64,000 bases of DNA from Nesterenkonia halophila (GCF_009467795.1 NZ_WIAX01000001.1:124001-188000), one strand, 5' to 3'; positions 27,160-36,777 are shown, counted from the stretch's first letter. The notes: generated by a model not told the origin, from the letters alone. Translations and numbers: made by a program.

Positions 27160-28686
27160 ATGAAATATGCCCAGTCCGTAGTCGACCTGATCGGCGGCAC
27201 CCCGCTGGTGAAGCTGAACCGGGTGACGGAAGGAATCTCCGCGACCGTCCTGGTCAAGCTGGAGTATCTGAACCCCGGCGCCTCCATCAAGGACCGCATC
27301 GCGTTGAAGATGATCGAGGAGGCCGAGGCCGACGGCCGGCTGCGGCCCGGCGGCGTCGTCGTCGAGCCGACCTCCGGAAACACCGGCGTGGGCCTGGCGC
27401 TGGTCGCCCAGCAGAAGGGCTACCGCAGCGTCTTCGTCACCGTGCCGAAGGTAGCCCAGGAGAAGCGCGACGTGCTGCGCGCCTACGGCGCCGACGTCGT
27501 CGTCGGCCCCAGCGGCGTCTCCGCGGAGTCCGAGCTGTCCTACTACGGAATCTCCGACCAGCTCGCCGCCGAGATCGCCGGCGGCTTCAAGCCCGACCAG
27601 TTCTCCAACCCGGCCGCGCCGCACTCCCACTACGAGACCACCGGCCCGGAGATCTGGGAGGACACCGACGGGACGGTCACCCACCTGGTCGTCGGCGCCG
27701 GCACCGGCGGGACCGTCACCGGCACCGGCCGCTACCTCAAGGAGGTCTCCGCCGACCGCGCGTCCGGACCTGTGCGGGTGGTCGTCGCCGACCCTGACGG
27801 TTCGGTCTACTCCGGCGGCGAGGGGCGCCCGTACTTCGTCGAGGGCGTCGGCGAGGACATCTGGGTGAAGAACTACGACCCGTCGGTGCCCGACGAGGAG
27901 CACGCGATCACCGACGCTGAATCCTTCGCCATGGCCCGCCGGCTGGCCACTGAGGAGGGGCTTCTGGTTGGCGGATCCTCCGGCACCGCCGTCGCCGCGG
28001 CGTTGAAGGTCGCCGAGGGCCTGGGCGAGGACGACGTCGTCGTCGCCGTGCTGCCCGACTCCGGCCGCGGCTACCTGGGCAAGATCTTCAACGACCAGTG
28101 GATGATCGACCACGGCTTCGGCGAGGTCGTCTCCACCTCCACCGGCTCCGAGCTGGCGGTGACCAGCGCGGAGGAGATCTCCGAGGCCGTGCGCGACGGC
28201 CGCCTCGGCGGCGTCGCCGATCCGGCCCCGGGCACCGGGGCGCGCGATCCGCGCACGACGACGGCGGCCGACCTGCTGACCGCCAAGCGCGACGCCGTCT
28301 CCGAGGCGCTGCCCGAGGTCATCGCCATCCCTCGCTCGACGACGCTGCGCGAGGCGATCTCGGTGATGACCCGCTACGGCGTCGACATCGTGCCGGTCAT
28401 CGACGAGCCGGGCCGCGTCGCGCGCATCGGCGAGGTCTACGGGACCGTCGACGTCGAGCGGCTCTCCGACGCGCTGATCCTCGGCCAGGTCGACCCGCGG
28501 GCCCCGGTGTCCGAGCATCTCTCCGACGAGCTGCCGCTGGTCGGCATCACCGAGACGGTGCCGCAGATCCTCGAGAAGCTGCGCACCGCCCCCACGCTGT
28601 TGGTGGCCCAGGACGGCGACATCGTCGGCGTGCTGACCCGAAATGATCTGCTGGTCCGGATGACCGGACTCGACGAGGAGGCCTGA
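27160..28686 (+). CDS. cbs: cystathionine beta-synthase
   Basis: Condenses serine and homocysteine to cystathionine (reverse transsulfuration). The 508 residues comprise a PLP domain (1 to about 330; Schiff-base K44 in NPGASIKDR, phosphate-binding loop region SGNTG, GAGTGGTVTG and GGSSGTA) and a C-terminal pair of CBS domains (about 365-505), as in the full-length enzyme and unlike O-acetylserine sulfhydrylase. The cystathionine gamma-synthase gene begins 2 bp after the stop, so they form an operon. Confidence 0.93.
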   Translation: MKYAQSVVDLIGGTPLVKLNRVTEGISATVLVKLEYLNPGASIKDRIALKMIEEAEADGRLRPGGVVVEPTSGNTGVGLALVAQQKGYRSVFVTVPKVAQEKRDVLRAYGADVVVGPSGVSAESELSYYGISDQLAAEIAGGFKPDQFSNPAAPHSHYETTGPEIWEDTDGTVTHLVVGAGTGGTVTGTGRYLKEVSADRASGPVRVVVADPDGSVYSGGEGRPYFVEGVGEDIWVKNYDPSVPDEEHAITDAESFAMARRLATEEGLLVGGSSGTAVAAALKVAEGLGEDDVVVAVLPDSGRGYLGKIFNDQWMIDHGFGEVVSTSTGSELAVTSAEEISEAVRDGRLGGVADPAPGTGARDPRTTTAADLLTAKRDAVSEALPEVIAIPRSTTLREAISVMTRYGVDIVPVIDEPGRVARIGEVYGTVDVERLSDALILGQVDPRAPVSEHLSDELPLVGITETVPQILEKLRTAPTLLVAQDGDIVGVLTRNDLLVRMTGLDEEA

Positions 28687-28688
28687 GC

Positions 28689-29870
28689 ATGACCCATCAC
28701 CACGCCGAGAGCCCGCTGGGCTTCTCCACCGCCGCCGTCCACGTCGGCCAGGACTTCGACCCCACCACCGGGGCCGTGGTCCCGCCGATCCACCTCTCCT
28801 CGACCTATGCCCAGGACGGCATCGGCGGGCTGCGCGGCGGCTACGAGTACGGCCGGGCGGCGAACCCGACCCGCAGCTCGCTGCAGACCCAGCTCGCCGC
28901 CGCCGAGGGCGGAGGCCACGCCTTCTCCTTCGCCTCCGGGCTGGCGGCCGAGGACGCGCTGATCCGCGCGGTGATGCGCCCCGGCCAGCGGATCGTGATG
29001 GGCGACGACGCCTACGGCGGCAGCTACCGGCTCATCGACCGCGTCCACGGGAACTGGGGCATCGCGAACACCCCGCTGGATCTGGCCGACGCCGACGCCG
29101 TCGCCGCGGCCCTGGACGCCGAGGACGCCACCGTGCTGTGGGTCGAGACTCCGTCGAACCCGCTGATGGCGATCACCGACATCGCCGCGCTGGCCGAGAT
29201 CGCGCACAGACGCTCGGCGCTGCTCGTGGTCGACAACACCTTCGCCACGCCCTATCTGCAGCAGCCGCTGAGCCTCGGCGCCGACGCGGTGGTCCACTCG
29301 ACGACCAAGTACATCGGCGGGCACTCCGACGTCGTCGGCGGCGCGGTGGTGCTGGGATCCGACGCCGCCGCCGACGACCTCGCCGAGCAGGTCGGCTTCC
29401 AGCAGTTCGCCGTCGGCGCGGTCTCCGGGCCGCTGGACGCCTATCTCACCACGCGCGGGCTGAAGACTCTCGGGGTGCGGATGGACCGGCACTGCAGCAA
29501 CGCCCAGGCGATCGCCGAGCACCTGGTCGACCACCCCGCCGTCGAGCGGGTGCTCTACCCGGGGCTTCCGGACCACCCCGGCCACGACCTGGCGAAGACC
29601 CAGATGCGCGGCTTCGGCGGCATGGTCTCAGTGCAGCTGCGCGGCGGCGAGCCGGCGGCGCGCAAGGTCGCCGAGGGCACCCGGCTGTTCCAGCTGGCCG
29701 AATCGCTGGGCGGCATCGAGTCGCTGATGAACCACCCGCACCACATGACCCACGCTTCGGTGCAGGGCACCGAGCTGGCGGTGCCGGAGAACCTGCTGCG
29801 TCTCTCAGTGGGCATCGAGGACGTCGCCGACCTCATCGAGGACCTCGACGCGGCGCTCGCCGGCCTCTGA
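28689..29870 (+). CDS. metB: cystathionine gamma-synthase or gamma-lyase
   Basis: PLP enzyme of the Cys/Met metabolism family, 393 residues. Key features: EYGRAANPTR, the PLP-lysine K207 in HSTTKYIGGHSD, and the C-terminal SLGGIESLMNHPHHMTH. Actinobacterial enzymes of this type run either the forward (MetB) or reverse (gamma-lyase) reaction. Operon linkage to cbs argues for reverse transsulfuration, so the symbol follows homologues and does not prove direction. Ribosome site GAGGAGGC overlaps the end of cbs. Confidence 0.9.
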   Translation: MTHHHAESPLGFSTAAVHVGQDFDPTTGAVVPPIHLSSTYAQDGIGGLRGGYEYGRAANPTRSSLQTQLAAAEGGGHAFSFASGLAAEDALIRAVMRPGQRIVMGDDAYGGSYRLIDRVHGNWGIANTPLDLADADAVAAALDAEDATVLWVETPSNPLMAITDIAALAEIAHRRSALLVVDNTFATPYLQQPLSLGADAVVHSTTKYIGGHSDVVGGAVVLGSDAAADDLAEQVGFQQFAVGAVSGPLDAYLTTRGLKTLGVRMDRHCSNAQAIAEHLVDHPAVERVLYPGLPDHPGHDLAKTQMRGFGGMVSVQLRGGEPAARKVAEGTRLFQLAESLGGIESLMNHPHHMTHASVQGTELAVPENLLRLSVGIEDVADLIEDLDAALAGL

Positions 29871-29885
29871 GCGCCGTCGGCCGGG

Positions 29886-29945
29886 GATGACTCCGTGGCT
29901 CGTGTGGGAATGAGCGACCATTCCCACAGTTTCCACGGCGTCATC
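29886..29945. repeat. 60-bp palindromic repeat, copy A
   Basis: Ends GATGAC at the left and GTCATC at the right; the 27-nt arms pair at 22 of 27 positions around a short centre. It shares GATGACTCCGTGG with copies B (61619) and C (62447). It starts 15 bp after the metB stop and ends 30 bp before the MOSC start. Confidence 0.85.
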
Positions 29946-29962
29946 GCCTCCGAGGGGGCGCC

Positions 29963-29968
29963 TAGACT
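29963..29968 (+). promoter_or_regulatory. leaderless -10 box of the MOSC gene
   Basis: TAGACT followed by GGCGCC and ATG; no ribosome site. Confidence 0.6.
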
Positions 29969-29974
29969 GGCGCC

Positions 29975-30601
29975 ATGAGTGACGCCTCGCCCATCTGTCT
30001 GCTCGCCGCCGCCGACCGGCTCGGCCTGACCGGCACAGTGGAGGCCGTCTGCGTGGTCGACCAGCTCGTCCGCGACGCCGCCGGGACGGTCGGGGTCACC
30101 GCCATCGACAAGCGGCCCACCGAGGAACCGGTCATGGTCCGGACCTTCGGGCTGCACGGCGACGTCCAGGCCGACCGCAGGAACCACGGGGGCGAGGAGA
30201 AGGCGGTCTACGCCTATGCCGACGACGCCGCCGCCTGGTGGGCCGATCAGCTCGGCCGGGACCTCCCGGCCGGGGCCTTCGGCGAGAACCTGCGGCTCGC
30301 CGGCCTCGACGTCGACGGCGCCTACCCGGGGGAGCGATGGCGGATCGGCGAGCAGCTCGTCCTCGAGGCCACCCGCCCGCGGATCCCCTGCGCGACCTTC
30401 GGCCGCTGGATGGACGAGCCCGGCTGGGTGAAGCGGTTCCTGCAGGCCGGCCGCCCCGGCACCTACTTCCGCGTGGTCACCCCCGGCGAGATCCGCGCCG
30501 GCGACCCGGTGGAGGTCATCTCCGTCGCCGAGGCCCCGGAGGCCACCATCCGCGAGATCGCGACGGCGAAGGGCCCGGCGACCGCGCGGCCGGGGGACTG
30601 A
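29975..30601 (+). CDS. MOSC-domain protein (YiiM-like)
   Basis: A 208-residue sulfur-carrier-type protein. The MOSC domain covers most of the protein: GLHGDVQADRRNHGG, AFGENL, GERWRIGEQLVLEATRPR and the conserved Cys in RIPCATFGRW. YiiM-type proteins help detoxify N-hydroxylated bases using a molybdenum cofactor, but this function is inferred from the family. It converges with the response-regulator gene; the stops are 7 bp apart. Confidence 0.88.
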   Translation: MSDASPICLLAAADRLGLTGTVEAVCVVDQLVRDAAGTVGVTAIDKRPTEEPVMVRTFGLHGDVQADRRNHGGEEKAVYAYADDAAAWWADQLGRDLPAGAFGENLRLAGLDVDGAYPGERWRIGEQLVLEATRPRIPCATFGRWMDEPGWVKRFLQAGRPGTYFRVVTPGEIRAGDPVEVISVAEAPEATIREIATAKGPATARPGD

Positions 30602-30607
30602 GCCGCC

Positions 30608-31264
30608 TCAGCTCAGCTCCGCTCGATGGATCGCCAGGGCGATCTTCACCCGATTGTCGGCCTCCAGCTTCTGCATGATCCGCCCGATGTGCGTCGTGAC
30701 CGTCGGCAGGCTGACGACCTGCGCCTCGGCGATCTGCTGATTCGTCATCCCCTCGGCGACGGCTCGGGCGATCTCCAGCTCCCGCTCGGTCAGTGCGGCG
30801 AGGCGGCCGCGAGCTTCCTCGCTCCGGGAGCCCTCGCGCGGGGCGGTGGCCCGCGAGATCACCTGCCGGGCGACTGACGGAGAGAGCACCGGGGCGCCCT
30901 CGGCGGCCTGCCGCACGGAGCGGACGAGCTCGGCCGGCGGAGTGTCCTTCAGCAGGAATCCGGCGACGCCGCGCTCCAGGGCCCGCAGCACGGTCTCGTC
31001 GGCGTCGAAGGTGGTCAGCACCAGCACAGTACGGTCGGGGTCGTCGGCCAGCAGCTGCTCGGCGCAGGCGAAGCCGTCCATGCCCGGCATGCGCAGGTCG
31101 AGCAGCACGACATCGGGGTCGAGCGCGGCGGCGAGCTCGACGGCCCGGTGCCCGTCGGCGGCCTCGCCGGCGATGTGCAGCCCCTCGGCGCCGTCGAGCA
31201 GCAGGTGCAGACCGGCACGGATGAGCTCCTCGTCGTCGACGACCAGCACACTCAGCTCGGCCAT
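30608..31264 (-). CDS. NarL/LuxR-type response regulator
   Basis: A 218-residue two-component regulator. The receiver domain (about 1-120) has the acidic pair in VVDDEEL, the phospho-acceptor Asp in DVVLLDLRMPG and the conserved Lys in FLLKDTPP. The C-terminal LuxR helix-turn-helix reads LTEREL, AEGMTNQQIAEAQVVSLPTV. The ATG overlaps the last codons of the upstream kinase gene, so the two are translationally coupled. Since that kinase is frame-shifted, the regulator may be orphaned. Confidence 0.9.
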   Translation of the reverse strand: MAELSVLVVDDEELIRAGLHLLLDGAEGLHIAGEAADGHRAVELAAALDPDVVLLDLRMPGMDGFACAEQLLADDPDRTVLVLTTFDADETVLRALERGVAGFLLKDTPPAELVRSVRQAAEGAPVLSPSVARQVISRATAPREGSRSEEARGRLAALTERELEIARAVAEGMTNQQIAEAQVVSLPTVTTHIGRIMQKLEADNRVKIALAIHRAELS

Positions 31265-32258
31265 GGCACCCACGCCCTCACGAGGAACTCGTCCTCTCCG
31301 GCCTCGGTGACGAGCTGCCCGCCCGCCAGCTCGGAGCGCTCGCGGGCGCCGACATGCCTGAGTCCTCCGCCGGCGCCGACCGGAGCTTCCTCCGGCGCTC
31401 TGCGGATCCGCGGGTTGGCGACGGTCAGCGCCAGCCGGTCGCCGGGGCCGCCGTCAAGGGTGACCTCCACGGCGGCTCCCGGGGCATGGCGCAGCGCATT
31501 GGTCAGCGCCTCCTGCACGATGCGGTGGACGTGGCGGCTCGACGCGGGCGGCAGCTCGGCCAGCGGCGCCGGGGTCCGCACAGTGGTGGGGGAGCCGGCG
31601 TCGTCGGCGTCCTGGGCGAGGCGCCGGATGCGCGCCTCCAGATCGAGCCCCGGGTCGTGATCCTCCGGGAGATGTCCGGACGCGTCGTCGCGCAGCACCT
31701 GCAGCGTGCGGCGGACCTCGCCCATCGCCTGGTGGGCGCTGGAGCGGATCACTCCGGCCTCATGCCGTACCTGCTCGGCGGCGAGCCCCTCGCGGTACTC
31801 CAGCGCCCCGGCATGGAGGGCGATGAGCGAGAGCCGGTGGCCGACTTCGTCGTGGATCTCCCGCGAGATCCGGATGCGTTCCTCCGTGCGGGCCTGCTCG
31901 GCGGCGAGGCGACAGTGGCGGCGAGCAGGAGCGCCACCAGCCGCAGGCTGCGGCGCGTGCTCAGCGAAGCGACGGCGAGCAGCCACGGGGCCACGTCGAA
32001 GACGGAGAAGCCCGCCGTCGCACAGAGGAGCAGGGCGATGGTCACCGGGGCCCGGTCCCGCAGGCCGACCAGGACCATCGAGGTGAGGCCGAGGAGGACG
32101 TCGAGCAGGAGCAGCAGCGGCGAGATGCCGGGGTCGATCGTGATGACGTCCACCCAGACGACGACGCCGGAGGCCAGGCCGATCAGCGCCGTCAGGGGCA
32201 GCTGCCAGAGGTGGCGTCGGCGTCGTCCACGAGCTGTCACGGCGTCCGGCCTATCCAC
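31252..32258 (-). pseudogene. two-component sensor histidine kinase, frameshifted
   Basis: An intact gene would encode a roughly 335-residue HisKA_3-type kinase. The N-terminal frame (from a GTG near 32258) codes for four or so membrane segments up to LRLVALLLAATVA. The second frame carries the H-box region RISREIHDEVGHRLSLI, dimerisation helices and the ATPase domain (VHRIVQEALTNALRHAPG, GGLRHVGAR). The shift lies near 31905-31920, where CTCGCCGCC occurs twice 17 bp apart; loss of one C in a short C run would explain it. A sequencing error is possible. The catalytic parts are otherwise undamaged, so the lesion is recent. Confidence 0.75.
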
Positions 32259-32416
32259 CGGCCCGGCGCCCCGCGTCGACCGGAAGGATGACGCTGATCT
32301 GGTCCTCTCGACGGCGGGCCGGCTGCTCAGCGGCCGATGTGGGCGCCGGCGGGCCGGCGAAGGATGGAACCAGGCCTTCTTCGACGACCACTGATGTCAC
32401 GACCCCGCCGCACTCC

Positions 32417-33218
32417 ATGCCGTGCCCCGACGAGGCGTCGGCGCCGCCGGCCCACCACCGACTGGCCCGCAGCTGGCCGCAGTACCGCTGGTGGAAGCCG
32501 CTGCTGGGCCTGGTGCTCAGTGCGGTGATCTATGCCGTCGGCGGCTTAGTCCTCATGATCGCCGTACTGCTGTCGCCGCTGATCCGGGACTCCGACGCGG
32601 AGTTTCCTGCGACGCTGGACGTCTACGATCCCTGGGGATTCACGCTGATCTTCGGAACCATCGCGCTGATGCTCCCGGCGCTGCTGCTGGGCTTCCGGCT
32701 GGCGGGATGTCGGCCGGTCGGGCTGCTGTCCTCAGTGGCCGGGCGGCTGCGCTGGACGATGATGGCGCGCTGCCTGGTGCCGGCCGTCGTCGTCACCGCC
32801 GGGATGGCGGCCGTCTCCGCCTGGGCGCAGCTCGGCGAGGGGGCGGCAGATGGGGCTGCAGGTCCCGTGGCCGATGCTGCTGCTGGCCTTCGTGCTCGGC
32901 CATGACTACGACCTGCCCGGGCAGCTGGCGATCGCCGTGTTCGCGCTCGGGACAGCCTGGATCACCTGGCGCACCGGAGGGCTCGAGGCGGCGATCGCGC
33001 TGCATGTGGTCAACAACCTCGCCGCGTCTCTCGTCGGGTTCGGCGGGATCGGCGACCTGGCGGCGACGGAGGTCGGCTGGCCGGTGGCACTGGCCGATGC
33101 CGCGGCGGTCGCGGCCTTCGTGCTCTGGGTCGAGCATCGGATCGTGCGGGCGAGGCCCGTCTCTCCCGCATCACGGGCCGGGTCTCTTGACTCTCCCGGT
33201 CGGCCGGGCGGACGCTGA
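32417..33218 (+). pseudogene. CPBP-family membrane protease, internally deleted
   Basis: Two adjacent frames together resemble an Abi/CAAX-protease (CPBP) protein. The first (from ATG 32417 to about 32840) has three membrane segments and RWTMMARCLVPAVVV. The second (about 32850-33218) has the family C-terminus AWITWRTGGLEAAIALHVVNN. The middle of the family, which bears the catalytic EExxxR and the segment around it, is absent, and the frame changes at about 32835-32860. The product cannot be an active protease. It lies next to the broken kinase. Confidence 0.7.
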
Positions 33219-33246
33219 CGGTGGACCGGGCAGCGGGGTGAGGCAT

Positions 33247-34314
33247 ATGTGGACGGTGGACGACCCGACGGCCGAGGCGGCGGAGGAGCGTCTCGTCGGG
33301 ATCCTCAACGACGGGTGCCTGGGGCTGATGCTGGCCCTCGGCCACCGCACCGGGCTCCTCTCCGTCCTGGCGCAGGCGTCGACGCCGCCGACGGCTGTCG
33401 AGCTCGCCGCCTCCGCCGGTCTCCAGGAGCGCTATGTGCGCGAGTGGCTCGGGGCGATGACCGTCGGGCGTCTCGTCGCCCACGACCCGCAGACCGGACG
33501 CTATCGGCTGCCGGCGGCGCATGCGGACCTGCTCACCGACGCCGGCGAGGCGAACGTAGCGGCCTTCGCCCAGTACCTGGCTGTCCTCGCCGGCGTCGAG
33601 GACGAGCTCGTCGGCTGCTTCCGCACGGGCGGTGGGGTCCCGTACTCCTCTTATCCGCGGTTCCAGGAGGTCATGGAGGCCGACTCCGCACAGACGGTGG
33701 TCGCCGCCCTGCTCGACGACGTCCTGCCCATGGTCCCAGGCCTCGCCGGCCGGCTGACCGCCGGCATCGACGTGCTCGACGTCGGGTGCGGCCGGGGGAG
33801 GGCGCTGGCAGTGCTGGCCCGGGAGTTCCCGCGCTCGCGGTTCCACGGGCTCGACCTCTCCCAGGAGGCGATCGACCACCTGCGCGCCGAGCATGCCGAC
33901 CTGCCGTCGCTGGAGGGGCGCGTCGGCGACGCCGCCGTCCTCCCGGCGCCGTGGGGCGCCCAGTCCTTCGACCTGGTGACGACCTTCGACGCGATCCACG
34001 ACCAGGTCGATCCCCTCGCCGTGGTGCGCGGCATCCGGGAGGTGCTGCGGCCCGACGGCGTCTACCTGGCCCAGGACATCAATACTTCGGGCACTCATGC
34101 CGGCGACCTCGACCACCCGCTGGGACCGTTCATCTATACGATCTCCACGATGCACTGCCTGACGGTCTCGCTGGCCCGGGGCGGGACCGGCCTCGGAGCC
34201 GCGTGGGGGCGGCCGGCCGCGGAGGCGCTGCTCGCCGAGAGCGGCTTCAGCTCGGTGTCCACGCACCTGCTGCCGCATGACGCGCAGAACGCCTGGTACG
34301 TGGCCTGGCCGTGA
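33247..34314 (+). CDS. class I SAM-dependent methyltransferase with winged-helix N-terminus
   Basis: A 355-residue protein with an N-terminal winged-helix dimerisation part (about 20-95: LGHRTGLLSVLA, TAVELAASAGLQERYVREWLGAM) and a methyltransferase domain (about 175-300: IDVLDVGCGRGRALAVLA, FHGLDLSQEA, FDLVTTFDAIHD). This layout matches Rv2258c-like proteins of unknown substrate. GTGAGG precedes the ATG. An ORF open far upstream in this frame belongs to the degenerate CPBP region. Confidence 0.82.
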   Translation: MWTVDDPTAEAAEERLVGILNDGCLGLMLALGHRTGLLSVLAQASTPPTAVELAASAGLQERYVREWLGAMTVGRLVAHDPQTGRYRLPAAHADLLTDAGEANVAAFAQYLAVLAGVEDELVGCFRTGGGVPYSSYPRFQEVMEADSAQTVVAALLDDVLPMVPGLAGRLTAGIDVLDVGCGRGRALAVLAREFPRSRFHGLDLSQEAIDHLRAEHADLPSLEGRVGDAAVLPAPWGAQSFDLVTTFDAIHDQVDPLAVVRGIREVLRPDGVYLAQDINTSGTHAGDLDHPLGPFIYTISTMHCLTVSLARGGTGLGAAWGRPAAEALLAESGFSSVSTHLLPHDAQNAWYVAWP

Positions 34315-34353
34315 CCTTCGTCTCTCGACTCGGCATTCGGCGTCGCGATGCCG

Positions 34354-34638
34354 TAGACTCATAGGGCATTCTCCGGAAGGCCCCGTCTTCTCCTGCTTGC
34401 TCCAGGCGAGCGTCGAAGCATTCGACGCCTGTGATGCCTGTCGAGGTTCATGTGTGTTTCACGGGTCGACTCCGGAGCCGACCAGCGGTCGCAGAGTCCC
34501 CGTCATCCCAGCTCTCATCAGAGCATGTGCACCCTGCCCTGCCCTTGACGCATGTCGAGCAGAGGTGGTCGACGCATGTGTGCAGAAGAGCTGTGCTGTC
34601 GAGGACCGGCCGTGCCGATCCGAGAAGGAGCACCGCCC
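34354..34638 (+). promoter_or_regulatory. promoter and about 270-nt leader of the DEAD-box helicase gene
   Basis: TAGACT (34354-34359) would start a transcript near 34366, leaving an unusually long untranslated leader. It contains an 8-bp hairpin GCGTCGAA-GCA-TTCGACGC (34410-34428) and repeated GTCGA/CGAC and GCATGTG words. Long structured leaders are known for cold-shock DEAD-box helicase genes such as deaD/csdA, so post-transcriptional control is plausible. No gene is visible in 34315-34638. Confidence 0.5.
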
Positions 34639-36615
34639 ATGAGCACCCCCACCATCACCCCGGACGCCGACGAGCGTCAGGAGACCGTCGAGCAGCCCGC
34701 CACGGCTGCGACGGAGGAGCAGACCCCGCAGGCTGAGCCGACTGCTGAGCAGACGACTGAGCAGGCGACCGACCAGACTGCTGAGCAGACGGAGGAGCCC
34801 GTGCAGTCCGAGACCGCTGAGACGTCCGCGGCGCCCGAGGCCGCCGAGCCCGCCTTCCGCACCCTCGGCCTGGACCATCGTGTGATGGCCGTCGTCGACC
34901 GGATGGGTTTCACGACCCCCACGGCGATCCAGGCCCGGACCGTCCCGCTGATGAACCAGGGCCGCGACGTCATCGGTCTGGCCCAGACCGGCACCGGCAA
35001 GACGGCGGCCTTCGCGCTGCCGACGCTGAGCAGCCTGGCCGCCGAGCACGACGCCGGCCAGCTGACCCGGACCCCCAAGGCGCTGGTGCTCGCCCCGACG
35101 CGTGAGCTGGCGCTGCAGGTGGCCGACGCGTTCTCCACCTACGCGGCCGACGTCGACGGCGTCACCGTGCTGCCGATCTACGGCGGCGCCCCCTACGGCC
35201 CGCAGCTGGACGGTCTGCGCCGTGGTGCGCAGGTCGTCGTCGGCACCCCGGGGCGCGTCATCGACCACATGCAGCGCGGCTCGCTGGATCTCTCGGGCAT
35301 CGAGCACCTCGTCCTCGACGAGGCCGACGAGATGCTGCGCATGGGCTTCGCCGAGGAGGTCGACCAGATCCTGGCGAAGACTCCGTCCGCGAAGCAGGTC
35401 GCGCTGTTCTCGGCCACCATGCCGAAGGCCATCCGCCGGATCTCCGCCGACTACCTGAACGACCCGGTGGAGGTCTCGGTCAAGGAGGCGACGTCGACGT
35501 CGTCGACGATCAGCCAGCGCTACGTCCAGGTCAAGCATCACGCCAAGGGTGACGCCCTGGTGCGGATCATGGAGACCGAGACGCAGGACGGAGCGATCGT
35601 GTTCGTCCGCACTCGTGCGGCCACCGAGGAGGTCGCCGAGAAGCTGACCGCCCGCGGCTTCCGCGCCGCCGCCATCAACGGCGACGTCCCGCAGAAGCTG
35701 CGCGAGAAGACGGTGGAGAATCTGCGCGCCGGCCGGGTCGACGTGCTGGTGGCCACCGACGTCGCCGCCCGCGGGCTCGACGTCGAGCGGATCAGCCACG
35801 TCTACAACTACGACATCCCCATGGACACCGAGTCCTATGTGCACCGGATCGGCCGCACCGGCCGCGCCGGGCGCTCCGGGGAGGCTGTGCTGTTCGTGAC
35901 CCCGCGCGAGCGGCGGATGCTGCGCTCGATCGAGAAGGCCACGCGCCAGAAGGTCGAGCAGATGGCGATGCCGACCATCGCCGACGTCAACGCCGCCCGG
36001 TCGCGGCGCTTCGCCGAGCGGATCACCGCCGCCCGGCAGGACGGCCAGATCGACCAGTACCGCGAGGTCGTCAGCTCCTACATCGCCGATAACGATGTTT
36101 CCGGGGAGGATGTCGCCGCCGCGCTGGTGGCGATGCTCCACGAGGGGCGTCCGCTGTTCGACCGGGACTCCGGCCACGACGACCTGGTCCGCGAAGCGTC
36201 CCGCGAGGCCTCGGAGAAGCCCGAGCGCGGCGGTCGTGACCGTGGCCCGAAGGGGCCGGCCCGCGAGGCCGGCCCCGGCAAGGCGATGTACCGCATCGCT
36301 GTGGGCCGCCGGAACGGGGTGAACCCCGGTCACATCGTCGGGGCCATCGCCAACGAGGCCGACCTGCCGGCCAAGGACATCGGCGGCATCGACATCCGCA
36401 ACACCCACGCGCTGGTCGAGCTGCCCGAGCAGCTGTCCTCCGCGCAGTGGGATGCGCTGGCGAAGACGCGGATCGGCGGCGAGCTGATCGAGCTGAAGAA
36501 GGACGCCGGCGGCGCGTCCGGCGGCCGCGGGGGCGGCGCACCGCGCGGCGGCGGGCGTCGTGACGCCAAGTCCGGCGGCTTCGGCTCCACGAAGCGCAAG
36601 CCGCGCTCGAGCTGA
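34639..36615 (+). CDS. DEAD-box ATP-dependent RNA helicase (DeaD/CsdA type)
   Basis: RNA helicase likely acting in cold adaptation, ribosome assembly or RNA decay. The 658 residues begin with about 75 low-complexity Thr/Glu/Gln/Ala residues (TAEQTTEQATDQTAEQ). The core follows: Q motif TPTAIQARTVP, Walker A AQTGTGKT, APTRELA, DEAD in VLDEADEML, SAT, and HRIGRTGRAGRSG. A DbpA-type RNA-binding domain lies near 550-620 (MYRIAVGRRNGVNPGHIVGAI), followed by a Gly/Arg/Lys-rich tail. GAAGGAG precedes the ATG by 8 nt; 29 upstream in-frame codons lie in the leader. Confidence 0.94.
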   Translation: MSTPTITPDADERQETVEQPATAATEEQTPQAEPTAEQTTEQATDQTAEQTEEPVQSETAETSAAPEAAEPAFRTLGLDHRVMAVVDRMGFTTPTAIQARTVPLMNQGRDVIGLAQTGTGKTAAFALPTLSSLAAEHDAGQLTRTPKALVLAPTRELALQVADAFSTYAADVDGVTVLPIYGGAPYGPQLDGLRRGAQVVVGTPGRVIDHMQRGSLDLSGIEHLVLDEADEMLRMGFAEEVDQILAKTPSAKQVALFSATMPKAIRRISADYLNDPVEVSVKEATSTSSTISQRYVQVKHHAKGDALVRIMETETQDGAIVFVRTRAATEEVAEKLTARGFRAAAINGDVPQKLREKTVENLRAGRVDVLVATDVAARGLDVERISHVYNYDIPMDTESYVHRIGRTGRAGRSGEAVLFVTPRERRMLRSIEKATRQKVEQMAMPTIADVNAARSRRFAERITAARQDGQIDQYREVVSSYIADNDVSGEDVAAALVAMLHEGRPLFDRDSGHDDLVREASREASEKPERGGRDRGPKGPAREAGPGKAMYRIAVGRRNGVNPGHIVGAIANEADLPAKDIGGIDIRNTHALVELPEQLSSAQWDALAKTRIGGELIELKKDAGGASGGRGGGAPRGGGRRDAKSGGFGSTKRKPRSS

Positions 36616-36620
36616 GCCTG

Positions 36621-36672
36621 CACGACGACGGCGCGGTCCCGGCCACACGGTCGGGGCCGCGCCGTCGTCGTG
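36621..36672 (+). terminator. terminator of the helicase gene
   Basis: A perfect 16-bp stem (CACGACGACGGCGCGG at 36621-36636 with 36657-36672) with further inner pairing. Confidence 0.8.
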
Positions 36673-36777
36673 TCGGCAGTCTCAGGCCGCCGGTCGCCTG
36701 ACCGGCCGCGCGGCTGGTCATCGAGCCCCGGACGCGAGGGTGGATCGAAGAGGTGAGTCAGGTCACATCCTCTCGAT

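Noticed and set aside
31749-32258. Intact 169-residue membrane protein
   Set aside because: Its last 35 residues are the out-of-frame reading of the kinase H-box region; it is better explained as the front part of a frameshifted kinase.
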